Part shown: piece after piece, positions 1 through 10,782 of the stretch | Layout: each line of letters begins with the position of its first letter | How positions within the stretch are numbered: the first letter of the stretch is position 1 | Assembly (NCBI GenBank): GCA_964019415.1 | Contig: OZ025885.1 | Span: 2,388,851 to 2,452,850, forward strand | Source: Ianthella basta | Taxonomy: Eukaryota; Porifera; Demospongiae; Verongiida; Ianthellidae | Direction of reading: 5' to 3' | Length of the DNA: 64,000 nt | Program-made: the position numbers and the translations under genes | The notes under the pieces: generated by a model | What the model saw: the letters and a program-made list of their open reading frames with translations, nothing else | The model's database searches: none | Told to the model about the DNA's origin: nothing

Positions 1-718
1 CCGTAGCTGTAAAGCATGGCCTATCATGGTGCAGCTGACTGACTGGTATTGGATGCCTTCGATAAGTGACTCCCGAGGTAGTAGTGAAGTGTATGCAGAT
101 GTGTTGGTAGTAGTACAAAGCCTCTATTTGGTCAGTTGTCAGCCCACCCTTGCTCACCCTGGGTCTCTGTCTAGTCTGGGAACAAGACTAGGAACTATAG
201 AACTACCTTATGCATGTTGTTTACAGCTATATAGTTCCTGTTTACATTGCCTATGTCAACAATGCAGCAGCTCCTTCCAAGGTGCCCCCACCCAGTCATC
301 TGTGTTGCTTGTTGTGTTGTTTACTGTTTGAGGTGAGTGCTAGTTCTCAATAATATATGAATTCCTTTACTACACCAATCAGTGCTAAATGGTTTGAGTT
401 GTTGTTTGAGTGGTAACTGTGTCTAGGTTAAAGCCCCATGTCGAGTCTCATCATAATTTTAGAAACCTACGTAGGGATGTTGTGCAGTCAACCAAGGGCA
501 AAGGCCAAAGTGATTTACACAACATCCTGAGGTTTCTAAGGCGATGAGATGAGGCTTGGGACCATAGCTGACTTACGTATGCTATGGCACACATATCGCT
601 GCATATCCTGCACTTACCTGTGTCAAGCGAGCGTCTTTCTCAGGCCTCTTTGGCACTGATTCAGTTGGCCAGGTTTCCTAAAAGAAATTAATGACGTTCC
701 AAGGTCAATATGCCACCT
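1..718. other. array spacer, no gene
   Basis: No coding exon is recognisable. The stretch is closely similar by eye to 4190-4905, the spacer between two later array members, so it is part of the repeating unit of the array. It ends where the truncated fibrinogen-like fragment begins. Confidence 0.6.
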
Positions 719-1310
719 CATTCTCCAGAGTAGTCCACACACGGGTGGTAGTGCTTGCTGAAGTAGAACATGTCCTCAGTGAGGGGCAGGTTGTCCCAGA
801 AGGAGTTCTTCCACACCAGTGTCCACCCCCTCCATCAGTGGTCATGTCACAGTACACCTGCAGGGACATGTGCACACATGCGTATAGCAGTTTGTACAGT
901 ACGCTTTGTAGCTCTTAGCTCCTAGCTTGCAGCTCAGGGACATGGAGCATTTTGCACTAATATACTAACCAAACCCACAACATGTATACACTTGGAGTGG
1001 GATGGTCCTTTTACCATAGCCTCACCTACGTAATACATACCTTCTCTCTCTACCCTTATGGGCCCACTGATAGTCTGATGTAGTCCGTTATATGTATGTT
1101 TGAGATGTGCTAGCTGCCCAAGCAGATGGGCTAGCTGTCCACAGCAGCATGGCTGTTGTTGTACAGCAGTGATACACCCACGCCATGCCCATCAGTTATA
1201 TCACTCACCTTGGTCCTGTGTGTGTCCACATCAGTTACCAGGTCCTTGGACAGTGCTGAGGCACTGCAGACTGCCAAGAGACTAAGGATGAACAGTTTGC
1301 AGGCAGACAT
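719..1310 (-). pseudogene. truncated fibrinogen-like gene relic
   Basis: Broken member of the array. Exon 1 (1209-1310) is intact and encodes the family signal peptide beginning MSACKLFILSLLAV, ending at a GTGAGT donor. The next recognisable coding DNA is only the 5' part of the FReD exon (about 719-857), starting after an AG acceptor with V-Y-C-D-M and stopping after the conserved P-C-V-D-Y-S-G segment, where unrelated spacer takes over. Exons 2 and 3 are missing: sequence matching intron 3 of the neighbour (about 2790-2860) joins directly to sequence matching its intron 1 (about 3450) near position 1070, so an internal deletion removed them. Without exons 2, 3 and most of exon 4 it cannot encode a family protein. 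The TATA box at 1370-1377 remains. Confidence 0.75.
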
Positions 1311-2176
1311 AGTTTTCTGAATTGAAGTGAAGAGCTTGAGAGATTGCCTGTGGAAGAGCTGCTGTTGCCTTTTTATACTCTTCGCTAGTTCATGTTTACT
1401 CTGTACTGAGACTGGAAGGAACTGTGGGTGGGGACTGTTGCTTGTTTTCAAATTCAATCATGTCCAATCTCATCTTCCTATCAATGTGCACATGCAGGAC
1501 CTCAGAGTCTTTGTCAACTACTTTACTACAGCACAGCACTTGTTGTTTCTTGTTGCTGGTGGTTGATCTTTGTGTAAAATACCATGAACGTTGTTAACTA
1601 CGATCGCATTGACTATGTATAGCATAGTGCCATTTCAAGTCATCATTTGTCCTCACAAACAGTTCATCTTGAAGCATAATGCACACTATGAGCTAAGTCA
1701 CCTAACACAACTATGAGCTTCTACAGCATCATCACAAATGCATGTTGCATAATTTGCAGTTGGTAACCCCTGAACATAGCTATCTGGTATTAAGAATTCT
1801 TTTGAATATTATGACTTTATCTAATGCTCAGTGATTTTATTGCAACTGTGTGATGGCCATGTTTTCCCACATGCTATGATCTGATAATATGTGGCCGTGC
1901 AGGCAGCGAACATGAAGTTGTAGTGCCCCCCTAAATGAAAGTATCTTCTGCTGCCTATGCATGCACTTCATAAGTGAAGTGAAATTGAGCATACGTATCT
2001 GCTGGCATATTCACACTAGAAGAAGCACTCCGCTTCATACTGCACTGTTCACGCTACTGCTCCATAGTGTGTGTGTGCTGCATTGACTATTGTATGTGTA
2101 TGCACGCAGCTGTTTCTACATAAGGTCAGTTACTACTACTATTCTAGTGCACACTGCTTAGTATACTAGTGGTCTT
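1311..2176. other. array spacer
   Basis: Apart from the TATA box there is no coding exon. 1311-1760 resembles 3664-4010 (upstream region of the next gene). The part from about 1880 resembles the 3' flanks of other array members (for example 10550-10780 and 24360-24584). Confidence 0.55.
1370..1377 (-). promoter_or_regulatory. TATA box of relic gene
   Basis: TATAAAAA on the minus strand, about 60 nt upstream of the exon 1 ATG. Same motif and surroundings as the other array promoters. Confidence 0.5.
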
Positions 2177-3663
2177 TCAACGCACATAAATGGCCAGTGT
2201 CATCTGTTTGCGAGGGAGAAGGCTGGAGATGCTTCCTGGAAGATCACAGTCTGCCCAACGGCAGTCACTTGGGTTGTTGTAATTTCCCCTTATTGTGTCA
2301 CAGTTGACATAGGGTCTGTCAGGGCTATGTTTGTCAAAGCTCAAGCCCAGATCCCTATATCCCCCACTGTTGCTTGGTGCTGGTATGACACCATTGTTCC
2401 TAGTGCAGTGGTCCACAATCTTGGTTGGGTAGAGTAGCCATCCCCCTGTCCAGTCCGAGTCAATGTTGTTGTTGATGTGTCCCTTGTAAGCGTACACCGT
2501 GCGTCGGTTGTGGTAGGCCACAATCATCATTTCTGTTGGAGGTGGTCCGCAGGTCTTGTTGCGGCTCCCCTTGTTGGGTATGTTGCACCAGTCTCCAGAG
2601 TAGTCCACACACGGGCGGTAGTGCTTGCTGAAGTATAACATGTCCTCAGTGAGGGGCCGGTTGTCCCAGAAGGAGTTCTTCCACACCAGAGTCCACCCCC
2701 CTCCATCAGTGGTCATGTCACAGTACACCTACAGGTGACATGGAACAGTATGCACCAATACACTTACCAAACCTATAGAATGCACACACTTGGAGTGGGA
2801 TGGTCCTTTTACCATAGACTTTGCTATACTGCCTTACCTCTCTACCCTTATGGGCCCATTGTCCAACTAGCTGTAGCAGTGTCTACTAGCCCCACCTTCA
2901 CTGCTCTCTTCTGGAGTCCACTGCCACAGCCCTCTTCCAGAGTGATCCAGTAGAGCCCACTCTGAGGTGGTCTGAACCAGTGTGCAGTCAGTGCCTCCTT
3001 GATCTGTTTACATGAGCATCCTGGGGTTTCCATGGTGGTTCCCAGTGCTACAGTCAACCTGAGTGCAGGGGAAGGAGAGGAGGGTGTGTACCTGTATGTG
3101 TCTGTTAGTCAAGTGGTTTGTATGTGATTGTGCTTGCAGTCAGTCCAGTTACCTAATCTGCCTCTGTACATGTGCATGTATGTGTGACACGTGTGATACT
3201 GTGCGTGTGTTAGTGTGTGTCACTCATGTATCATAATTGCTGAAGGTTGGGGGAGTGAGTTGGCAAAGGTTGTTAAAGTGTTGCTTGTACCTAGCCTCAC
3301 CTGTAGGGCAGCCATTTTCCACTGCTACACTTCCAGATGATGTCTTGTGGGTGTGTGACCACTTGCACATCTCCAGCACTGCATTTATCAGTGGGTGGGG
3401 TGAGGGCCTGCCTCTGTGGAGGTATATGGAGGAAGGTTGAAGTATGGGACACTGTTAGTCTGATGTAGTCTGTGATATGTATGTATGAAATTTGCTCTCC
3501 TCAGCAGATGGCTATTGTTGTACAGCAGTGATGCACTCCATGCCCATCAGTGGGGTCTCACCTTGGTCCTGTGTGTGTCCACATCAGTTACCAGGTCCTT
3601 GGACAGTGCTGAGGCACTGCAGACTACCAAGAGACCAAGGAGGAACAGTTTGCAGACAGACAT
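2177..3663 (-). CDS. secreted fibrinogen-related protein, array gene 2
   Basis: Intact four-exon gene: exon 1 3562-3663, exon 2 3301-3413, exon 3 2896-3058, exon 4 2177-2728; 309 residues. All junctions are GT-AG and phases fit (0, 2, 0). Exon 1 gives a signal peptide with predicted cut after C-S-A-S-A. Exon 2 starts with Arg and completes an R-T-K-R furin-type site with the end of exon 1. Exon 3 holds the start of the FReD (G-C-S-C-K, P-x-S-G-L-Y-W-I). Exon 4 holds V-Y-C-D-M-T-T-D-G-G-G-W-T-L-V-W and a Cys-rich remainder ending at A-I-Y-V-R. Intron 3 is short (about 167 nt), unlike later members. This copy has N-K-G-S-R-N-K-T-C where most have N-K-G-G-C-N-K-T-C, losing one Cys, and carries one extra residue (G-G-Y) in a variable loop. 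FReD proteins commonly bind glycans or acetylated ligands; the ligand here is unknown. Confidence 0.85.
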
Positions 3664-3736
3664 AGTTAGAGCTCTGCCACTTTCTGATTTGAAGTGAAGA
3701 GCTTGAGAGATTGCCTGTGGAAGAGCTGCTGTTGCC

Positions 3737-3744
3737 TTTTTATA
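3737..3744 (-). promoter_or_regulatory. TATA box of array gene 2
   Basis: TATAAAAA on the minus strand, 74 nt upstream of the ATG at 3663, the same spacing as most other array members. Confidence 0.6.
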
Positions 3745-6053
3745 CTCTTCGCTAGTTCTTGTTTACTCTGTGCTGAGACTGGAAGGAACTGTGGGTGGGG
3801 ACTGTTGCTTGTTTTAAAAATCAATCTTGACCAATCTCATCTTCCTATCACTGTGCCCATGCAGGACCTCAGAAACTTTTGTCAGCTACTTTACTGCAGC
3901 ACTTGTTGTTTCTCGTTGCTGGTGGTTGCTCCTTGTGTATAATACCATGAATGTTGTTAACTACAATCACATTGACTAAGTACAGCATATTGCCATTTCA
4001 AGTCATCCTTTATCCTCACGAACAGTTCGTCTTAAAGTGTGTCACACATTATGAGCTGCCATTAGTGCCTTGCTGTGTGTGATAGAGATCTGATGGCGTC
4101 TTTCAGTTTGTATTGTAAGACTTACCTATGTTTGTACGCACATCTATGGAGATACTGTACATGTACGAAGGTATTCATACAATGTACAGTAGCTATAAAG
4201 CATGACCTACGTATCATGGTGCAGCTGACTGACTGGTATTGGATGCTTTCGATACAGTAAGTGACTCCTCAGGTAGTAGTGAAGCGTATGCAGATGTGTT
4301 GGTAGTAGTACAAAGCCTCTATTTAGTCAGTTGTCAGCCCACCCTTGCTCGCCCTGGGTCTCTGTCTAGTCTGGGAACAAGACTAAGAACTATGGAACTA
4401 CCTTATGCATGTTGTTTACAGCATAGTTCCTGTTTACATTGCCTATGTCAACAATGCAGCAGTTCCTTCCAAGGTGTCCCCACTCAGTTACAGTATCTGT
4501 GTTGTTTGTTGTGTTGTTTACTGTTTGAGGTGAGTGCTAGTTCTCAATAATATATATATGAATCCTTTACTACACCAATCAGTGTTAAATGGTTAGAGTT
4601 GTTGTTTGAGTGGTAACCATGCCTAGGTTATAGCCCCAATCATAATTTTAGTAACCTAGAGATGTTGTGCAGTTAACCAAGGGCAAAGACCAAAGTGATT
4701 TACACAACATTCTGAGGTTTCTAAGGCAATGAGATGAGGCTTGGGACCGTAGCTGTCTTACGTATGCTTATAGCGCACATATTGCTGTATACCCTGCGCT
4801 TACCTGTGTCAAGCCAGCGTCTCTCTCAGGCCTCTTTGGCACTGATTCAGTTGACCAGGTTTTCTAGAAAAAAATTAATAACCATTCCAAGGTCAATATG
4901 CCACCTCATTCTCTCCTGAAAATCAAAGCATACTATGTATGCCTTTCTTTGGGGGGGGGGGGGGTTCCAGTATCTGTTCTAATGCACACTATTGCTTAGA
5001 TAGAGGTCCAGGTCTGAATTTTGCTCCGTCCATATTGACCCAACTAGTATTTGAGCCTGTCCAAAGTTTCTGTGACTTGATTCCCACCTGAACTCCATTT
5101 GAACATCTGTACATGCCCTTGTGGGCTGCAGTCAACATGGTTGCCTGTCAAGATTCATGTATGTACACATATCTGTTTCAAGGAGAGAGTGCTGTACAAG
5201 GTCATCACATGTACTATATTGTTTGAGATCCATGTGGAATGTTCATCTCTTTTGTAACCACTTCCTTGCTCTTCTCTGAGCACTCTACTGCCTTCAGCTG
5301 AAAGAAGTCTTGCAATTTTCTTGTGTGGACTTCGCAGCTGCAGTGTAAAATCCAACTGTTCACATGTTTGAATGGAATCTAAATCCCGCAACACAGCTGT
5401 GAAGAGCACCGAGTGTGCAGATTCTACTAGTGGTGTCAGAACCTCCACGATCATCTATGTTTGAATTTACGTTATAGTGGCCATTTCAAGGAAATTTATG
5501 CTACTGTGACCCCAGGCCTATCAACAGCATTTCATTAATCTTGTTCAGTGTAACCTCACTTATCTGCTTATGTATAATTAAACCACAAGCAGTAGAGCAT
5601 CAACCCTTCCAGCTTTACTGGAACACTAATGCAAGTGTAGTAGACTGGTTAGACATTAACCCTCTAATGTACCGTACACTTAAACATGAAATCTGTGAAA
5701 ATTGAAAACTGTGAATTATACACTCTGCGAAAATTAATAGCACATATGGTGTAAGTCACCCTGTTTAATAATGTTCCTTTAATGCTGGTTCTCCAATTTG
5801 CACCAAAGAATATAACAGGTTGCTAACAAAACACAGTAAAATATTACTCCTAGTGCACACACCCTTTCACCTCCAATTGCATGTAAGTGGCTAGAGCCAT
5901 CTGTGTATGGTATGGCTTGCTGGATATGTGTATGTATACTGATACTAAAACAATCTCCTCACAGTGCATATGTGCTTATGTGCTGCATTGACTATTGTAC
6001 AGTATGCATATGTACACAAGTGTCTCGACATAAAGTCAATAACCACTACTCCT
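3745..6053. other. array spacer with a unique insert
   Basis: 3745-4905 is array spacer; 4190-4905 matches 1-690. From about 4940 (beginning with a G run near 4951) to about 5890 the sequence has no counterpart in other units that I can see, so it looks like inserted DNA. From about 5930 the 3' flank of the next array gene resumes. Confidence 0.5.
5155..5454 (-). other. open frame of unknown nature in the insert
   Basis: A 99-codon frame inside the part of the spacer that is not shared with other array units. Its composition is protein-like (mixed hydrophobic and charged, starting MIVEVLTPLVESAHSVLF), but I recognise no domain, signal peptide or membrane segment. It could be an exon of an inserted mobile element or a chance frame. 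There is no clear splice context. Confidence 0.2.
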
Positions 6054-7559
6054 TCAACGCACATAAATGGTCAGTGTCATCTGTGTGTTATGGCTAAGGC
6101 TGGAGATGCCTTGAGGAAGAAAACAGTTATGCCAACGACAGTCGTAAGGACTGGTATACCTTGCTCCAATAGTGTCACAGTCAACATAGGGATTATTAGG
6201 CGTATATTTGTCAAAGCTCAAGCCCAGATCTCTTGCATTATGGCTGCTAGGTGCTGGTATGACACCATTGTTCCAAGTGCAGTGGTCCACAATCTTGGTT
6301 GGGTAGAGTAGCAGTCCCCCCGTCCAGTCCCAGTCAATGTTGTTGTTGATGTGTCCCTTGTAAGCGTACACCGTGCTTTGGTTGTGGTAGGCCACAATCA
6401 TCATTTCTGTTGGAGGTGGTCCGCAGGTCTTGTTGCAGCCCCCCTTGTTGGGTATGTTGCACCAGTCTCTAGAGTAGTCCACACACGGGCGGTAGTGCTT
6501 GCTGAAGTAGAACATGTTCTCAGTGAGGGGCAGGTTGTCCCAGAAGGAGTTCTTCCACACCAGGGTCCACCCCCCCTCTGTCAGTGGTCATGTCACAGTA
6601 CACCTACAGGTGACATGGACCGGTTTGCACCAATACACTTACCAAACCCACAACATGCACACACAGTTGAAGTGGGATGGTCCATTCACCATAGACCTTG
6701 TTATACTGCCTTCTCTCTACCAACTAGCTGTACCAGTGTCTGTTAGCCCCACCTTCACTGCTCTCTTCTGGAGTCCACTGCCACAGCCCTCTTCCAGAGT
6801 GATCCAGTAGAGCCCACTCTGAGGTGGTCTGAACCAGTGTGCAGTCAGTGCCTCCTTGATCTCTTTACAGGAGCATCCTGGGAGTTCCATGGTGGTTCCC
6901 AGTGCTATGGTTAATCTAAGGGAAGGGAGAGAACGGTGTGTGTCTATCTATGTGTCTGTTAGTCAAGTGGTTTGTATGTGATTGTGCTTGTAGTCAGTCT
7001 AGTTACCCAGTCAGCCTCTGTACGTGTGCATGTATGTGTGCACGCGTATGATACTGTGCATGTGTTAGTGTGTGTCACTCATGTATAACTATTGCTGAAG
7101 TCCCTGCCAGGGGAGTGAGTTGACAAAGGTTGTTGAAGCGTTGCTCACGAGTGCATAGCCTTACCTATAAGGCAGCCATTTTCCTCCAGTGCTGCACTTC
7201 CAGATGATGTCTTGTGGGTCTGTGACCACTTGCACGTCTCCATCACTGCATTTATCAATAGGTGGAGTGAGGGCTTGCCTCTGTGGAGGTATACAGAGGA
7301 AGGTTGAAGTGGGAGTATAGTACAATTGGGAAGCTGGGATACTATTATTCTGATGTAGCCTATGATATGTACAGTATGAGATTTGCAGTCCACAGCAGCA
7401 TGGCTGTTGTTGTACAGCAGTGATGCACCCACAGCATACCCATCTGTGGGGTCTCACCTTGGTCCTGTGTGTGTCCACATCAGTTACCAGGTCCTTGGAC
7501 AGTGCTGAGGCACTGCAGACTGCCAAGAGACCAAGGAGGAACAGTTTGCAGACAGACAT
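6054..7559 (-). pseudogene. fibrinogen-related gene 3, frameshifted
   Basis: All four exons are present: 7458-7559, 7165-7280 (116 nt, one codon longer than usual, giving S-T-G-G-K-W), 6753-6915 and 6054-6603. Exon 4 is 550 nt instead of 549. The G run coding for D-G-G-G-W has seven G where intact copies have six (plus-strand C run near 6570-6577), so the frame is lost just before W-T-L-V-W and everything downstream is out of frame. The rest of the FReD is open and well conserved, so the event is recent or is a homopolymer sequencing error. Exon 1 starts MSVCKLFLLGLLAV. Intron 3 is short, as in gene 2, so these two form a subtype. Confidence 0.7.
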
Positions 7560-7631
7560 AGTTAGAGCTCTGCCAGTCATTGACTGTTAGGAGATTACCT
7601 TGAGAGATTACCTGTGGAAGACGTGTTGGTG

Positions 7632-7640
7632 TTTTTTATA
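7632..7640 (-). promoter_or_regulatory. TATA box of array gene 3
   Basis: TATAAAAAA on the minus strand, about 73 nt upstream of the ATG at 7559. Confidence 0.55.
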
Positions 7641-9049
7641 CTCTTAGCTAGTTCTTGTTTACTCTTGAGAGGGGTGTAGATAGTTTACTTATTAAACCTC
7701 AGAAGTCTACTGATGTTACTAATTCTACCTAGCATGGAGCAGAGTGCCTTATGATGTATTTCAGTTATATTTCTACAGCACAGTTTCATCTTTGTCTTGC
7801 TCCTACTGTAGGCAATGATTGTCTTTAGTTATGTTGTGGTGAACCTGTATGAGTAAAGATATTCAGCCTTGCATTTGGCTGTCACATTGACTGTCTATGT
7901 ACGCCTACAGTGTATAATAGTATTATTGGAAATGTTTCTTTCAAGCCATCCTTTGTTCTCTAGTGAACAGTTCATCTTGAGGTGTGACACATACTACATG
8001 TGAACTGTCTTCAGTGCCTTGCTGTGTGTGGTAGAGATCTGATGGGGTCTTTCAGTTTGTGTTTGTACACACTTCCAGTTCTCTCTCCTATTCATATGTA
8101 TTCATACCGTATACAGTAGAGAGCATTGATTCATTGCCATGATGGTGCAGCTGGTGACTGGTCAGTGTTTGCCTAGAATAAGTGTGGAAGGGGACGATTG
8201 CTTGCAGTAAGCCACTGCAAGGTAGTTTTTAATCTCAATAGAATAAGCGTTTCCACCAATAGTATAGAAGTGTATATATATATGTAGATGACGTTATGTG
8301 TGGGAGTACTAGCCCTTATTTGGTCAAGTGTCCTCCCACCCTGGCTCATCTGGTTTGCATGGTCTACCTGCAACTAGACTGGAACTACGTAGGTGTGTTG
8401 TCTATTTTGTATGTACAATGTAGTTCCTGTTTACATTGCCTGTGTCAACAATGCAGCTGTTCCTTCCAAGGTGCCCCATGCAGTTTTCTGTGGTTCTGTT
8501 GTGTTGATTTTGTGTGTGCTAGTTCTTAAGAACATATGAAATCCTTTACTACACAATCCCTGCTAAATGGTTTGAGTTGTTGTTTTGAGTGGTAACTATA
8601 GTATGTCTAGGTTATAGCCCCACGTTGAGTCTCATCATAATCTTAGAAACCTAGGGATGCTGCACAATCACTGAAGGCAAAGGCCAAGGTGATTGATGCA
8701 ACATCCTGGGACTATAACTGACTTACGTATACTATGACACACGCATTGCTGTACACCCTACGCTTACCTGTGTCAAGAGTGTCTCTCTCAGGCCTCTCAT
8801 GCAATCACCATTTTTGAGCACTGGCCACAGTAACCTCTCCGTAATCTCGTTGACTGTGTAACCTATCCTTGTCTGCTTGTAACTTGTCATTGATATGGAA
8901 GCAGCCAGTCATCTACATCTAATCTACTGTATGTGTGTCTGTGCGCTGCATTGACTATAATTACAGTACGTATGTGCATGTACGTATGCAGGTTTTTCTA
9001 CATAATTATAGTGAGTTGCTGCTACTGTGCCTTGTATCCTTGTAATGCT
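7641..9049. other. array spacer
   Basis: No exon seen. 7980-8800 is a diverged relative of 4010-4870 (same landmarks around the G-A-G-A-T-C-T-G-A-T-G-G stretch and the C-T-T-A-C-C-T-G-T-G-T-C-A-A-G stretch). A short TA repeat lies near 8271-8284. 8800-9049 leads into the 3' flank of the next fibrinogen-like fragment. Confidence 0.5.
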
Positions 9050-9577
9050 TCAACGTATGTAAATGGCCAGTGTTGTCTGTACTTGGCGTTCATTGCTGGA
9101 GATGCTTTGTGGAATAAAACAGTCTCCCCAACGACAGTCAGCAGGGCTGTTATAATTGTGACATGTTGTGTCAGAGTTGCCATAAGGATTGTCTGGTGAA
9201 ACTTCGTCAAAGCTTAACCCCAGATCTCTCCCACCATCGTTGCTAGGTGCTGGTATGACACCATTGTTCCTAGTGCAGTGGTCCATAATCTTGGTTGGGT
9301 AGAGTAGCAGTCCCCCGTCCAGTCCCAGTCAATGTTGTTGTTGATGTGTCCCTTGTAAGCGTACACCGTGCGTCGGTTGTGGTAGGCCACAATCATCATT
9401 TCTGTTGGAGGTGGGCCGCAGGTCTTGTTGCGGCTCCCCTTGTTGGGTATGTTGCACCAGTCTCCAGAGTAGTCCACACACGGGCGGTAGTGCTTGCTGA
9501 AGTAGAACATGTCCTCAGTGAGGGGCAGGTTGTCCCAGAAGGAGTTCTTCCACACCAGTGCCCACCCCCTCCATCAG
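9050..9577 (-). pseudogene. 5'-truncated FReD exon, copy B0
   Basis: Isolated piece of FReD exon 4. The coding strand begins abruptly at the D-G-G-G codons (near 9577), with no V-Y-C-D-M start, no acceptor and no exons 1-3 behind it; upstream it joins a sequence beginning TAGCCGATTAGATAAATG on the plus strand. There is also a 1-nt loss in the C run near 9313-9317, moving the frame between the W-D-W-T-G and D-H-C segments. The 3' end, ending T-L-A-I-Y-I-R, is intact. The same junction recurs in two later copies, so this truncated form was itself duplicated. Confidence 0.75.
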
Positions 9578-10782
9578 TAGCCGATTAGATAAATGTGCTT
9601 TCCAATTAGTTATTATGCATCACATTCAATTAGATAATTGCACTGTACAATTGAATAGGTCATTGTAAAAATGTTCATAGCTATAATTATACAAACCTGT
9701 TACTGACATAGACCTATGTGATTACAACACCACACTGTACCAGCTAAGTCCTTGTTATTGCTGCTTGTCTGTTCACTAAAGCATTGGAGGGAATTAACTT
9801 CTCATGTTTGTTTGTCTGTTGTGTCATGACAGTCAGCAACAGGTAAATTCCCTGACTGTTGTCCTGTACAAATTTTGCAGGACATTTTTTGTTTTTTTGT
9901 GAGTTAGCACATGTTCTTGAAATAGAACTGCATGCTCGAATGACCAAATTCCCCATCACCTAAAGCACTATACACACTGGAAGTATACTTTGGCAAGTTG
10001 GTTGGGGAAGATTCTTGAACGCTAATTGCATGGTAGACTTTGTCAATGAGCTAACGTAGAATAAATTTCTACTCGATCAAGTGTTTCTATAGTAAGAAAG
10101 ATGATCAATGGTTACTTTAAGAATGCAGACATTCTTATGTCAACTTGTCACCACATATTTCTGTATTCATGTATTCAATAATTCAGCCTGAGTCAAAAGT
10201 TAGTGTGTTGTTGAAGAGCACAATGTACAGCGACAATAGAAGATAGAGAGGTGAGTAGCAGAAGATGTTATCAGTATAATTATTGCCAAGAGCAACAATT
10301 GTGCTATGTCGCATAATGGTGCCTTCCCTCGGGCATTGACTGACCAGGAAAGCACCACACTCGAGTGTACATAGGAATCCTTCTAAACCTGACAGCTGTA
10401 TATGATTGAATATAGGCACGTAATTAGAAAGAAGACACTTCTAGTACCAGTCCACTGGAGTGACAGTAGCAAGGTTAACCATGCAGTGGTCTTGGAGTCC
10501 TATAGGTACATTGTGGACAATATGTGTCTTTGTGAAATCTTCACACATACAGGGACTTCATAAATGAAGTTGAGCATAGGGCCTTGAGCATATCTGCTGG
10601 CAAATTCACACTAGAAGAAGCGCTCAACTTCATACTACAATGTTCACACTACTGCTCCATAGAATTTGTGTATTTGTGCTGCATTGGCTATTGTATGTGT
10701 ATGCACACAGCTGTTTCTACATAAAGTCAGTTACTACTACTGTACTATTCTAGTGCACACTGCTTAGTATACTAGTGATCCT
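9578..10782. other. B-type spacer
   Basis: No exon seen. The segment is repeated with high similarity at 23403-24584 and 34082-35265, each time lying between a truncated B-type FReD fragment on the left and a complete C-type gene on the right. It is therefore a fixed part of the duplicated unit. Confidence 0.6.
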
